Assembly: GCF_002387895.1 (NCBI RefSeq)
Contig: NZ_DGLI01000014.1
Span: 133,708 to 146,746 of the forward strand
Direction of reading: 5' to 3'
Source: Clostridium sp. UBA4548
Lineage (GTDB): Bacteria > Bacillota > Clostridia > Clostridiales > Clostridiaceae
DNA length: 13,039 nucleotides
The notes below the pieces were generated by a model, which saw only the letters and a program-made list of their open reading frames with translations, was not told the origin of the DNA and did not search any database. Shown here in pieces: positions 1 to 7,043 of the stretch (within the stretch, counting starts at the first letter, position 1; the number at the start of each line of letters is the position of its first letter). A program made the position numbers and the translations under genes.

Positions 1-79
1 ATACTACTTTTATTTCTGATTGATATTTATATGCAAAAGTACATTAAGGTTTTATTATTTCATAGATAAACAAAGAATT

Positions 80-106
80 TTGATTATGTAGATTTTTTAG
101 TATAAT
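80..106 (+). promoter_or_regulatory. Candidate sigma-A promoter for pth
   Basis: A TATAAT box at 101-106 is preceded by TTGATT at 80-85. The spacer is 15 nt, shorter than the ideal 17, so the -35 assignment is weak; the -10 is a perfect match. Transcription would start near 113 and give a leader of about 70 nt before pth. The rest of 1-180 shows no gene. Confidence 0.4.
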
Positions 107-180
107 ATATTATGTGTTCTAAAATTATTGATTTTATGGGACCAGTAAAGTACACAGCAGATGTTTGGAGGTAGTATTAG

Positions 181-747
181 ATGTATTTAGTAGTAGGACT
201 AGGGAATCCAGGAGATAAGTACGATAAAACAAGGCATAATGTAGGATTTGATATTATTGATTTATGTAGGGAGAAGTATAATTTTGGACCTAGCAGGACA
301 AAATTTAAAGGTATATATTGGGAAACTATATTAAGTGGAGAAAAAGTGTTATTTTTAAAACCTCAAACCTTTATGAATCTAAGTGGGGAGAGTGTTAGAG
401 AAATATGTGATTTCTATAAAATTCCTAATGATAAAGTAATAGTAATTTACGATGATATAAGTCTTGAACCAGGAAGCCTTAGAATTAGAAGAAAAGGCAG
501 TGCAGGAGGACATAATGGTATAAAAAACATTATCATGCACTTATCTACGGATGTGTTTCCAAGGATTAAAGTAGGAGTTGGACAACCGAAAGAAGACTTA
601 ATTCCTTTCGTTCTTGGAAGATTTTCTAAGGAAGATAGAGACCAAGTCGAAAAAGCATTTAAGGCTTCAATAGATGCTGTAGAAGTTATAATTAAAGAGG
701 GCGTTTCTGAAGCTATGAACAAATTTAATGGATTTAAACCAGAGTAG
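181..747 (+). CDS. pth: Peptidyl-tRNA hydrolase
   Basis: This cytosolic enzyme cleaves the ester bond of peptidyl-tRNAs released by ribosomes, recycling tRNA; the B. subtilis ortholog is also called spoVC. The 188-residue length is normal for bacterial Pth. The family signatures are all visible: GLGNPG with Asn9, TRHNVGF with the catalytic His19, FMNLSG with Asn66, YDD with Asp91 (the residue that activates the histidine), and GGHNGIK with Asn112. The ATG at 181 follows TGGAGG at 166-171 with 9 nt spacing. The gene lies upstream of mfd as in Bacillus and clostridia. Nothing is missing or odd in the protein. Confidence 0.97.
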   Translation: MYLVVGLGNPGDKYDKTRHNVGFDIIDLCREKYNFGPSRTKFKGIYWETILSGEKVLFLKPQTFMNLSGESVREICDFYKIPNDKVIVIYDDISLEPGSLRIRRKGSAGGHNGIKNIIMHLSTDVFPRIKVGVGQPKEDLIPFVLGRFSKEDRDQVEKAFKASIDAVEVIIKEGVSEAMNKFNGFKPE

Positions 748-780
748 TAGTTATGCTTCTATAGAAGCAGTCTGGCTATT
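739..780 (+). terminator. Possible weak terminator or hairpin after pth
   Basis: A perfect 16-nt palindrome at 754-769 (TGCTTC stem, TATA loop) lies just past the pth stop. An outer 5-bp pairing, CCAGA 739-743 with TCTGG 771-775, could extend it across a 10-nt bulge. The following bases are T/A-rich (CTATTTATAT) but have no true T-run, so termination would be leaky at best. Confidence 0.3.
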
Positions 781-859
781 TATATAAGGATTTAAATTGA
801 AAAAGTAGCTTGAACACAAAGGTGTTTTGATACATTGTAGGCTTTTAAGGAGGTTGAAG

Positions 860-955
860 TTGAAGTCTCATATAAATATTTTAAGTATAGACGGAATTTT
901 GAGAGGTGGTAAGTTTGAGATTAAAGGGTTTAATGACACCCCTTATTCTAAGTGA
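860..955 (+). CDS. Possible 31-codon leader ORF overlapping the mfd start
   Basis: A full AAGGAGG at 847-853 is followed 6 nt later by TTG at 860. The frame stays open for 31 codons and stops at TGA 953-955, about 40 nt inside mfd in a different frame. The predicted peptide begins MKSHINILSIDG and has no cysteines, so it is not the zinc-binding anti-sigma factor Fin that occupies this place in B. subtilis. I do not recognise it. The strong ribosome binding site serves no other visible start: the mfd frame is closed by TGA at 900-902. It may be a leader peptide that affects mfd translation, or an unused chance ORF. The last 13 or so codons are a shadow of mfd. Confidence 0.3.
   Translation: MKSHINILSIDGILRGGKFEIKGFNDTPYSK
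902..909 (+). promoter_or_regulatory. Ribosome binding site deciding the mfd start
   Basis: AGAGGTGG lies 5 nt upstream of TTG 915. The alternative GTG at 906 sits inside this motif and has no good site of its own. An in-frame TGA at 900-902 rules out anything further upstream. Confidence 0.6.
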
Positions 956-3900
956 ACAATTTAAGGATATATCTAAGGCCATAGACAATAGGAAGTATCC
1001 TATTGGTGTTTATGGTCTTTCTGAGTCTTCAAAAAGTTATTTATTATATGGGGTTTTAAATGAAATAAATGAAAAAATGTTAGTGGTTACCCATAGTGAT
1101 GTGGAAGCAAAAAATATCTATGAGGATTTATCTTTTTATCTTAATGACGTTTACTACTTTCCAACAAAAGAAGTTGTTTTTTACAATGCAGATGCAATTT
1201 CAGGAGATTTAAGGTGGGAAAGATTAAAGGTTATAAAGAAGATGCTGGAGGAAGGGCAAAAGGTAATTATTACTTCAGCAGAAGCATTAGCTTCAACCTA
1301 TGCCCCAGTAGAACTCTTCACTAGCCATAGTTTTAATATTGCTGTGGAGGATGTAATTGATATAAGAGAATTATCGCAAAGGCTTGTTGAAGCAGGCTAT
1401 GAACGAAGTGAAGTTGTAGATACAAAAGGACAGTTTTCTGTAAGAGGGGGCATTATTGACATCTACCCTCCAACCAGTGGGCTACCCTATAGGATTGAAC
1501 TATTTGATGATGAGGTAGATTCTATAAGAACTTTTAATACAGACACTCAAAGAAGTATTGAAAAAGTGCAAACTGTAGATATTTTCCCTGCAAAAGAAGT
1601 TATCTTAACCAATAGTCATATTGATAGTGCCTACAATAAGATTAAGGAGGACTTTAATGTTACATTAGAAGGTTTTAAAAAGAAAAAGGATAAAGACGCT
1701 ATAGAAAGATTAACATCAACTATTAATAATAATCTAGAACTTTTAAAAGAAACTTGGTCCTTTGAAACCTTAGATAGTTATATTAGTTATTTTTATGATA
1801 AGCCTTCTACTCTTTTTGACTATATGAAAAACTGTTTTATTGTTATAGATGATGTTCAAAGGTGCGTAGGAAAGCTTGAAAGTGTAAACTTTGAGTTTAG
1901 TGAAAACTACGAAAACTTTTTAAGAAGGGGTAACATACTTCCTAAACAGGGAGAATTATTGCTATCTAAAGAAAGAATTATTGAAGAGTTAGAAGTTAGT
2001 AAGGTGATGACCTTAGAAGCTATTACTAAAACGGCCAAGCATTTAGCACCTAGAACCATTGCAGCTTTCTCACAAATTACTATTCACGATTATCATGGTC
2101 AATTAGACATGCTTATTGAAGATATTAAAGAAAAAAAAGAAAGAAGATATAGAACTTTAATTCTTTCAGGTACTAGAACTAGGGGAGAAAGGCTTATTGA
2201 GACTCTTAGAGATAGGGGGATTGAAGCTACTTATAGAGATATTGTTTCTAGTATTGAGCAGGGGGAGGTAGTAGTTACCTTTGGAAATGCCTCAAAGGGT
2301 TTTGAGTATACAGAACTTAAGGTTTGTGTAGTATCTGATAGTGAGGTCTTTGGACAATCTAAGAGAAAGTCTGTAAGAAGAGGTAACAAAAAAGGTGTAG
2401 GAAAGATTAAAAGTTTCACAGAACTTAAACTTGGAGATTATGTAGTTCATGTTAACCATGGAATTGGAGTATATAAGGGAATTAAGCAATTAGAGGTGCA
2501 AGGGCATAAAAAAGACTTTTTAGAACTTTCCTATAACTCTGGAGATACTTTATATGTGCCTGCTGAACAACTTGATATGGTACAAAAGTACATTGGAAGT
2601 GAAGGTAAGGCTCCGAAGGTTAACAAACTAGGCGGTAGCGAGTGGATTAAGGCTAAGAATAAGGTTAAAAAGTCCATTGAAGATATTGCAGAGGATTTGG
2701 TAAAGCTTTATGCAATCCGTGCCACTTTAAAGGGACACAAGTACTCAGAGGATACTATTTGGCAAAAACAATTTGAAGAGGAGTTTCCGTATGATGAAAC
2801 ACCAGATCAGTTAACTTCTATAGAGGATATCAAAAGGGATATGGAAAGCAATAAACCTATGGATAGACTTCTATGCGGAGATGTGGGATATGGTAAAACT
2901 GAGGTTGCTATAAGAGCTGCTTTTAAGTGTGTTATGGATAGTAAACAGGTAGCAATGCTTGTGCCAACTACTATACTAGCGGAACAGCATTATAAGAACA
3001 TGAGGAAGAGATTTTCAGATTTTCCAGTAAGAGTAGAGATGATAAGTAGATTTAGAACACCAGCTCAGGTTAAGGCTACCTTAAAGGCATTAAAGGAAGG
3101 AAATGTGGATATTCTAATTGGAACTCATAGAATTCTTCAAAAAGACGTATTGTTTAAAGATTTGGGGTTATTAGTAATTGATGAAGAACAAAGATTTGGT
3201 GTAACTCACAAAGAAAAAATAAAAGATTTAAGAAAAAATATCGATGTATTAACTCTTTCAGCAACACCAATTCCAAGAACTCTTCATATGTCTTTGACAG
3301 GAGTGAGAGACATAAGTGTTATTGAAACTCCGCCAGAAGAAAGATACCCAGTTCAAACCTATGTAGTTGAGTTTAATGACCAATTAACACGTGATGCTAT
3401 AATGAGAGAGTTAAATAGAGATGGACAGGTGTTCTTTGTTTACAATAGAGTTGAAACCATAAATGACATGGCAAGCTATTTATCAAAGCTTGTTCCTGAA
3501 GCTCGAATTGCTGTAGCTCATGGACAAATGACAGAGAGAGAATTAGAAAAGATAATATTAGACTTTATTGACAAAAAATATGATTTATTAGTATGTACAA
3601 CCATAATTGAAACAGGGATAGATATACAAAATGCTAATACTATGATAATTTATGATGCTGATAAGATGGGCCTTTCACAACTTTATCAGCTAAGGGGAAG
3701 GGTGGGTAGAACTAATAGAATTGCCTATGCTTATTTTACCTACATGAAGGATAAGGTACTGACAGAAGTAGCTGAAAAAAGGCTTAAGGCTATTAAAGAT
3801 TTTACAGAGTTAGGGTCAGGTTTTAAAATTGCTATGAGAGACCTTGAAATAAGAGGAGCAGGTAACATTATGGGATCAGCTCAACATGGTCATATGGCTA

Positions 3901-4448
3901 CAGTGGGATATGATTTATACTGTAGAATGCTTGAGGATGCAGTAAGGCTTATTAAAGGAGATATTGATAAGGAACCTATAGAGACTACGGTAGATATTAA
4001 GATTGATGCATATATACCAAGTAGCTACATTGTGGATGAAACACAAAAAATTGAGGTTTACAAGAAGATTGCATCTATTGATTCATATGAATACATGATG
4101 GAATTACAAGAGGAAATAGAGGATAGATTCTCGGACATACCAAACACGGTCTACAATCTAATGGATATAGCTTATGTAAGATCGCTTTGTAAGGATCTTG
4201 GTATAGTAGAGATAAAAGAAGTGGGAAGTGAAATTCTTATTAATTTCCAAAACAAGAGCTATCTTACACCAGAGTTAGTGAGATTTATTTTAGAAAACTA
4301 TAGAAAAGAAATAGCTTTTAAGATGGGTGAGGCTCCAGTTCTTGGATGGAAATTTAAAGGTATAAAGAAGGAAGTAGTAGTAAAACATTTAATAGAAATT
4401 GTTAAAAATATGAGGGCAGTGGTAAAAAACAAGTCAAATAATGAATAA
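915..4448 (+). CDS. mfd: Transcription-repair coupling factor Mfd
   Basis: Mfd is an ATP-driven DNA translocase that pushes stalled RNA polymerase off damaged DNA and recruits UvrA for nucleotide excision repair. From TTG 915 the protein has 1177 residues, the usual family length. The N-terminal UvrB-like module keeps a degenerate P-loop (GLSESSKS, near residue 34). The RNA-polymerase-interacting domain spans about 500-565 (KLGDYVVHVNHGIGVYKG, YVPAEQLD). The RecG-like motor has Walker A GDVGYGKT at 655-662, a DEEQ Walker B at 756-759, LSATPIPRTLH, and the arginine-finger motif QLRGRVGR near 925-932. The C-terminal regulatory domain follows, to about 1160. A GTG at 906 would add three residues, but the ribosome binding site favours TTG 915. 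The gene lies between pth and prsA. No disruption is seen. Confidence 0.97.
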   Translation: MRLKGLMTPLILSEQFKDISKAIDNRKYPIGVYGLSESSKSYLLYGVLNEINEKMLVVTHSDVEAKNIYEDLSFYLNDVYYFPTKEVVFYNADAISGDLRWERLKVIKKMLEEGQKVIITSAEALASTYAPVELFTSHSFNIAVEDVIDIRELSQRLVEAGYERSEVVDTKGQFSVRGGIIDIYPPTSGLPYRIELFDDEVDSIRTFNTDTQRSIEKVQTVDIFPAKEVILTNSHIDSAYNKIKEDFNVTLEGFKKKKDKDAIERLTSTINNNLELLKETWSFETLDSYISYFYDKPSTLFDYMKNCFIVIDDVQRCVGKLESVNFEFSENYENFLRRGNILPKQGELLLSKERIIEELEVSKVMTLEAITKTAKHLAPRTIAAFSQITIHDYHGQLDMLIEDIKEKKERRYRTLILSGTRTRGERLIETLRDRGIEATYRDIVSSIEQGEVVVTFGNASKGFEYTELKVCVVSDSEVFGQSKRKSVRRGNKKGVGKIKSFTELKLGDYVVHVNHGIGVYKGIKQLEVQGHKKDFLELSYNSGDTLYVPAEQLDMVQKYIGSEGKAPKVNKLGGSEWIKAKNKVKKSIEDIAEDLVKLYAIRATLKGHKYSEDTIWQKQFEEEFPYDETPDQLTSIEDIKRDMESNKPMDRLLCGDVGYGKTEVAIRAAFKCVMDSKQVAMLVPTTILAEQHYKNMRKRFSDFPVRVEMISRFRTPAQVKATLKALKEGNVDILIGTHRILQKDVLFKDLGLLVIDEEQRFGVTHKEKIKDLRKNIDVLTLSATPIPRTLHMSLTGVRDISVIETPPEERYPVQTYVVEFNDQLTRDAIMRELNRDGQVFFVYNRVETINDMASYLSKLVPEARIAVAHGQMTERELEKIILDFIDKKYDLLVCTTIIETGIDIQNANTMIIYDADKMGLSQLYQLRGRVGRTNRIAYAYFTYMKDKVLTEVAEKRLKAIKDFTELGSGFKIAMRDLEIRGAGNIMGSAQHGHMATVGYDLYCRMLEDAVRLIKGDIDKEPIETTVDIKIDAYIPSSYIVDETQKIEVYKKIASIDSYEYMMELQEEIEDRFSDIPNTVYNLMDIAYVRSLCKDLGIVEIKEVGSEILINFQNKSYLTPELVRFILENYRKEIAFKMGEAPVLGWKFKGIKKEVVVKHLIEIVKNMRAVVKNKSNNE

Positions 4449-4558
4449 ATTCATTTGGTGCATTCATCTTAGAAATAGACTAAACTGCTGCTTTAGAATT
4501 GGTTAAGTACTAATGAAAACTGAGGAATTGTTCTTTTGAAAAATTAGTTAAATGTAAT

Positions 4559-4587
4559 TTGACTCCTTAACACTTTATTCATAATAC
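4559..4587 (+). promoter_or_regulatory. Candidate sigma-A promoter in the mfd-prsA spacer
   Basis: TTGACT at 4559-4564 and TAATAC at 4582-4587 are 17 nt apart. The -35 is good and the -10 mediocre. It would give a leader of roughly 150 nt for prsA that includes the small ORF at 4658-4723. A free-standing TATAAT at 4615-4620 lacks a -35 at a workable distance. Confidence 0.35.
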
Positions 4588-4657
4588 TGTCACCTAGTTG
4601 CCACAGTAAATTTGTATAATAATACTTATTCTGTATGAAACTATGGAGGAGCATTAG

Positions 4658-4723
4658 GTGTTAGCAAGTGTATACAATGATACGAGTTTTATGCTACAAT
4701 ATAATAATATAAATAAAGATTAG
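4658..4723 (+). CDS. Possible 21-codon leader ORF upstream of prsA
   Basis: TGGAGGAG at 4644-4651 is followed 6 nt later by GTG 4658, which opens a 21-codon frame ending at TAG 4721-4723, about 20 nt before the prsA start. The peptide would begin MLASVYNDTSF. I recognise no family. The strong ribosome binding site in otherwise non-coding DNA is the only reason to list it; it could be a leader peptide or chance. Transcripts from the candidate promoter at 4692-4700 would not contain it whole. Confidence 0.25.
   Translation: MLASVYNDTSFMLQYNNINKD
4692..4700 (+). promoter_or_regulatory. Candidate extended -10 promoter close to prsA
   Basis: TGCTACAAT fits the TGnTATAAT extended -10 form with one mismatch in the hexamer. 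No clear -35 lies 17 nt upstream. Transcription would begin near 4707 and leave a leader of under 40 nt containing the prsA ribosome binding site. Confidence 0.35.
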
Positions 4724-4730
4724 CCAGAAT

Positions 4731-4736
4731 GGGGGA
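4731..4736 (+). promoter_or_regulatory. Ribosome binding site deciding the prsA start
   Basis: GGGGGA lies 7 nt upstream of TTG 4744. The in-frame ATG at 4729 overlaps this motif and has no site of its own. Starting at TTG also gives a compact signal peptide beginning MRNVKK. Confidence 0.55.
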
Positions 4737-4743
4737 TAATAAA

Positions 4744-5745
4744 TTGAGAAACGTTAAAAAGGTTATTGCTGCAGCGTTAATAACTGCTATGTCTATATCA
4801 GTCGTAGGCTGTGGACTTGTTGAAAAGACACCAGAAGGTGTGAATAAAACTGTAGTAGCTAAGGTCTATAATAAGAAAATTACAAGAGGACAGGTTGATG
4901 AAGAACTTGCTCCAGTTCTTGAGAGTGTGAAGGCTCAATTCGGAGAAAACTACGAAACTAATGAGCAGGCTAAACAATATTTAGCTGAGCAAAGAACAAG
5001 TATTTTAGATACTATGGTAAATGATGTTATTATAAATAAAAAAGCTGAAGAGCTTAAAGTTCTACCTAGTGAAGAAAAGATTAACGAAGAAGTTCAAAAG
5101 CAACTTGCAGATATAAAAGCTTCTTTTGAAAGTGATGAAAAATATAAAGAGGCTTTAACACAAGCTAAAATGACTGAAGAAAATCTTTTAAAAGAATTAA
5201 GACCTTCTGTTATATCAAATATGGTCTATGAACATGTTGTTAAAGACGTTACTGTAACTGATGAGGAAGTTAAACAAGATTATGATTCAAATCAAACTAA
5301 GTATACAGAGAAACCAAACAGAATTAAGCCAGCACATATCTTAGTTAAAACTGAAGAGGAAGCTAAGGCTATTATAGAAAGATTAGATAAGGGTGAGGAC
5401 TTTGCTGCCCTTGCAAAGGAAAAAGGAACTGATGGTACAAAGGATAATGGTGGAGACTTAGGGTGGATTGAGTATGAAACTCAACAATATGACAAAACCT
5501 TTATGTTAGCAGCTATTAGTGTACCAAAAGGGGAATATACAAAAGCTCCTATAGCAACAAAATATGGTTTTCATATTATTAAAGCTCTAGATAAGGAAGA
5601 ATACCCAGTTAAGAAATTTGAAGATGTTAAAGAAAGTATTAAAACATCTTTAACTGACCAGAAGAAGTACCAAAATTGGCAAGAGACAATGAAGAAGTGG
5701 CAGGATGAAGCAAAGATTAAAGTTTATGAAGAAAAGTTAAAATAA
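4744..5745 (+). CDS. prsA: PrsA-type lipoprotein foldase (parvulin peptidyl-prolyl isomerase)
   Basis: This is an extracytoplasmic foldase anchored to the outer face of the membrane, where PrsA proteins assist folding of secreted proteins. From TTG 4744 it has 333 residues. The N terminus is a lipoprotein signal: basic MRNVKK, a hydrophobic stretch, then lipobox VVGC with the lipidated Cys at residue 23. A SurA-like N-terminal chaperone region follows. A parvulin domain starts near residue 193 (RIKPAHILVKTEEEAK) and runs to about 285, with the typical GGDLGWIEY and KYGFHIIKALD motifs. A helical, lysine-rich tail closes it. It sits between mfd and spoVT, which is not its place in Bacillus. A terminator follows directly. 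The fold and lipobox are clear; the specific clients are unknown. Confidence 0.92.
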   Translation: MRNVKKVIAAALITAMSISVVGCGLVEKTPEGVNKTVVAKVYNKKITRGQVDEELAPVLESVKAQFGENYETNEQAKQYLAEQRTSILDTMVNDVIINKKAEELKVLPSEEKINEEVQKQLADIKASFESDEKYKEALTQAKMTEENLLKELRPSVISNMVYEHVVKDVTVTDEEVKQDYDSNQTKYTEKPNRIKPAHILVKTEEEAKAIIERLDKGEDFAALAKEKGTDGTKDNGGDLGWIEYETQQYDKTFMLAAISVPKGEYTKAPIATKYGFHIIKALDKEEYPVKKFEDVKESIKTSLTDQKKYQNWQETMKKWQDEAKIKVYEEKLK

Positions 5746-5753
5746 CAAATTTT

Positions 5754-5785
5754 AGAGTCGTGAATTTTCATGACTCTTTTATTTT
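5754..5785 (+). terminator. Intrinsic terminator of prsA
   Basis: The AGAGTC/GACTCT arms (5754-5759 and 5772-5777), extended inward by a G-T pair and TGAA/TTCA, form a stem of about 10 bp with a tiny loop. It is followed by TTTATTTT. It lies 8 nt past the prsA stop. Confidence 0.85.
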
Positions 5786-5840
5786 GGAGAATTATCAAAT
5801 GAATAATTAAATTTCTTTTTAATTAAACTTTTACTAATGT

Positions 5841-5870
5841 GTATAAAATTTGGAATTAAGAAAGATAATA
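5841..5870 (+). promoter_or_regulatory. Low-confidence sporulation-type promoter for spoVT
   Basis: GTATAA at 5841-5846 and GATAATA at 5864-5870 are 17 nt apart and loosely resemble the sigma-F/sigma-G pattern (GnATA then CATnnTA). In B. subtilis spoVT is transcribed by sigma-G, which motivated the search. The match is imperfect (G for C in the -10), and a TATAAA at 5842-5847 could equally be a weak sigma-A -10. Confidence 0.3.
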
Positions 5871-5915
5871 ATACCACTAGTATATAAGTTTAGTGAGTTA
5901 AGGAGGAATTAGTAA

Positions 5916-6467
5916 ATGAAGGCAACTGGTATAGTAAGACGTATAGATGACCTAGGTCGTGTTGTAATTCCTAAGGAAATAAGAAGAACACTTAGAATAA
6001 GAGAAGGAGATCCTCTTGAGATATTCACTGATAGAGAGGGTGGAGTAATTCTTAAGAAATATTCACCAATAGAAGAATTGAGTGAATTCTCTAAGGAGTA
6101 TAGTGAGGCTCTTCAACAAACTATAGGACATATAGTAATTATAAGCGATAAGGATAATTTAATTTCCGTAAGCGGAAGTCCTAAAAAAGAATACCTTGAG
6201 AAAAAAGTAAGTTCTGAACTTGAAAAAATAATGAACAGTCGTAAGGCTATTATACTAGGGGAAGGTTCAGAAAAGGCAATACCACTTTATAACGATGAGG
6301 ATGAAACAGTATATAATTCACAGGTTATAGCACCTATAATGGCAGGAGGAGATGCTATTGGAGCTGTAGTTATAGTTTCTAAGGAAAAAGATGTGAAATT
6401 TGGAGACTTAGAACTAAAATTAGCTGAAACAGCATCTGCATTCCTAGGAAAACAGATGGAAGAGTAA
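5916..6467 (+). CDS. spoVT: Stage V sporulation transcriptional regulator SpoVT
   Basis: SpoVT is a DNA-binding regulator active in the forespore late in sporulation, where it tunes sigma-G-dependent genes and affects spore properties and germination. The 183-residue length matches the family (B. subtilis 178). Residues 1-52 form the swapped-hairpin AbrB/SpoVT domain: MKATGIVRRIDDLGRVVIPKEI is diagnostic, then LRIREGDPLEIFTDREGGVI. From about 57 to 178 the sequence fits the C-terminal GAF-like domain (GHIVIISDKDNLISVSG, PIMAGGDAIGAVVIVSK). AAGGAGGA at 5900-5907 supports the ATG. It appears to be a single-gene unit, with the prsA terminator upstream and its own strong terminator overlapping the stop. 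The AbrB paralog is excluded by the long C-terminal domain. Confidence 0.96.
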   Translation: MKATGIVRRIDDLGRVVIPKEIRRTLRIREGDPLEIFTDREGGVILKKYSPIEELSEFSKEYSEALQQTIGHIVIISDKDNLISVSGSPKKEYLEKKVSSELEKIMNSRKAIILGEGSEKAIPLYNDEDETVYNSQVIAPIMAGGDAIGAVVIVSKEKDVKFGDLELKLAETASAFLGKQMEE

Positions 6468-6505
6468 TGGCGTGGCGTAGCTACGCCATTACTCTTAGTT
6501 TTATA
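6461..6505 (+). terminator. Strong terminator overlapping the spoVT stop codon
   Basis: A perfect 13-bp stem pairs 6461-6473 with 6483-6495 around a 9-nt loop, then a T-rich tail follows (TTAGTTTTATAATTTT). The left arm includes the last spoVT codons and the TAA. A tandem GGCGT (6469-6478) also allows a competing inner palindrome at 6474-6487. Confidence 0.85.
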
Positions 6506-6540
6506 ATTTTCTATTATTAATAGGTATTATAAATACTTTT

Positions 6541-6568
6541 ACTACAAGTAAATGCTACTACTTGTAGT
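6541..6568. repeat. 10-bp inverted repeat (hairpin)
   Basis: ACTACAAGTA at 6541-6550 pairs exactly with TACTTGTAGT at 6559-6568 around an 8-nt loop. No T-run follows on + and no T-run follows on the opposite strand, so it is not a standard terminator. Its role is unknown. Confidence 0.6.
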
Positions 6569-6999
6569 TTGAAACCATCATATTTTCATTCCCTTTTCAA
6601 TGCTATCCAATAATTGTAATAATAAACAACTTCATACAAAATTCACATGTTAAAGTAGTGTAACTTAGCTACTAGAAAGATCTTTTAAGGCATTAATTAG
6701 TGGTATATAGTGTAAGCACCTATAAGACCAGGTATCAAAAGAATACATAGTGTTAGAGCTGTTTTAAGTTATCTAAACAAAATCACATTCTCATTATTTG
6801 TCATATAAGTAATAAACCCCTTAGAAAGCAAATATTTATAGTATAGGTAAGTTTAATATATAGGATTCTAAGTTGAGAATTTAAACTTCAAACATAGTTC
6901 ACATATAGACTTTCAAGCTAAAATAAATATATTTTATTCAGTTTGAAAAGTTTTGAAAGAACAGGGAGGCCCGGTTTATAAGGTAAGTTTTGACGTAGA

Positions 7000-7014
7000 T
7001 TCTATATAATAGAA
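7000..7014 (+). promoter_or_regulatory. Possible -10 box within a dyad before the flippase gene
   Basis: TATAAT at 7005-7010 lies in a perfect 6-bp dyad TTCTAT-ATA-ATAGAA. TTGACG at 6990-6995 is only 9 nt away, too close for a -35. Read as TATATAAT (7003-7010), it is one mismatch from the sigma-E -10 form CATATAnT, but no good sigma-E -35 is visible. Transcription would start about 25 nt before the gene. Confidence 0.25.
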
Positions 7015-7043
7015 AATAAGACTTGCTTTTATGGGGGGAGTAT

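Larger units (their letters stand above)
6506..7043 (+). other. Long non-coding interval upstream of the flippase gene
   Basis: About 540 nt without a credible gene on either strand; frames are closed often and none has a usable ribosome binding site. It contains a 10-bp hairpin at 6541-6568 with no T-run on either side, a GC-rich patch CAGGGAGGCCCGG near 6961-6973 in otherwise AT-rich DNA, and a TATAAT-like box inside a dyad at 7000-7014. It could be a long leader, hold a small RNA, or be inert spacer; the sequence does not decide. Confidence 0.5.

Noticed and set aside
447..722. Open frame on the - strand inside pth
   Set aside because: It lies fully opposite a well-supported gene, has no recognisable motifs and no ribosome binding site.
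4615..4620. Isolated TATAAT in the mfd-prsA spacer
   Set aside because: No -35 at 16-18 nt; the nearby TTGCCA at 4598-4603 is only 11 nt away.
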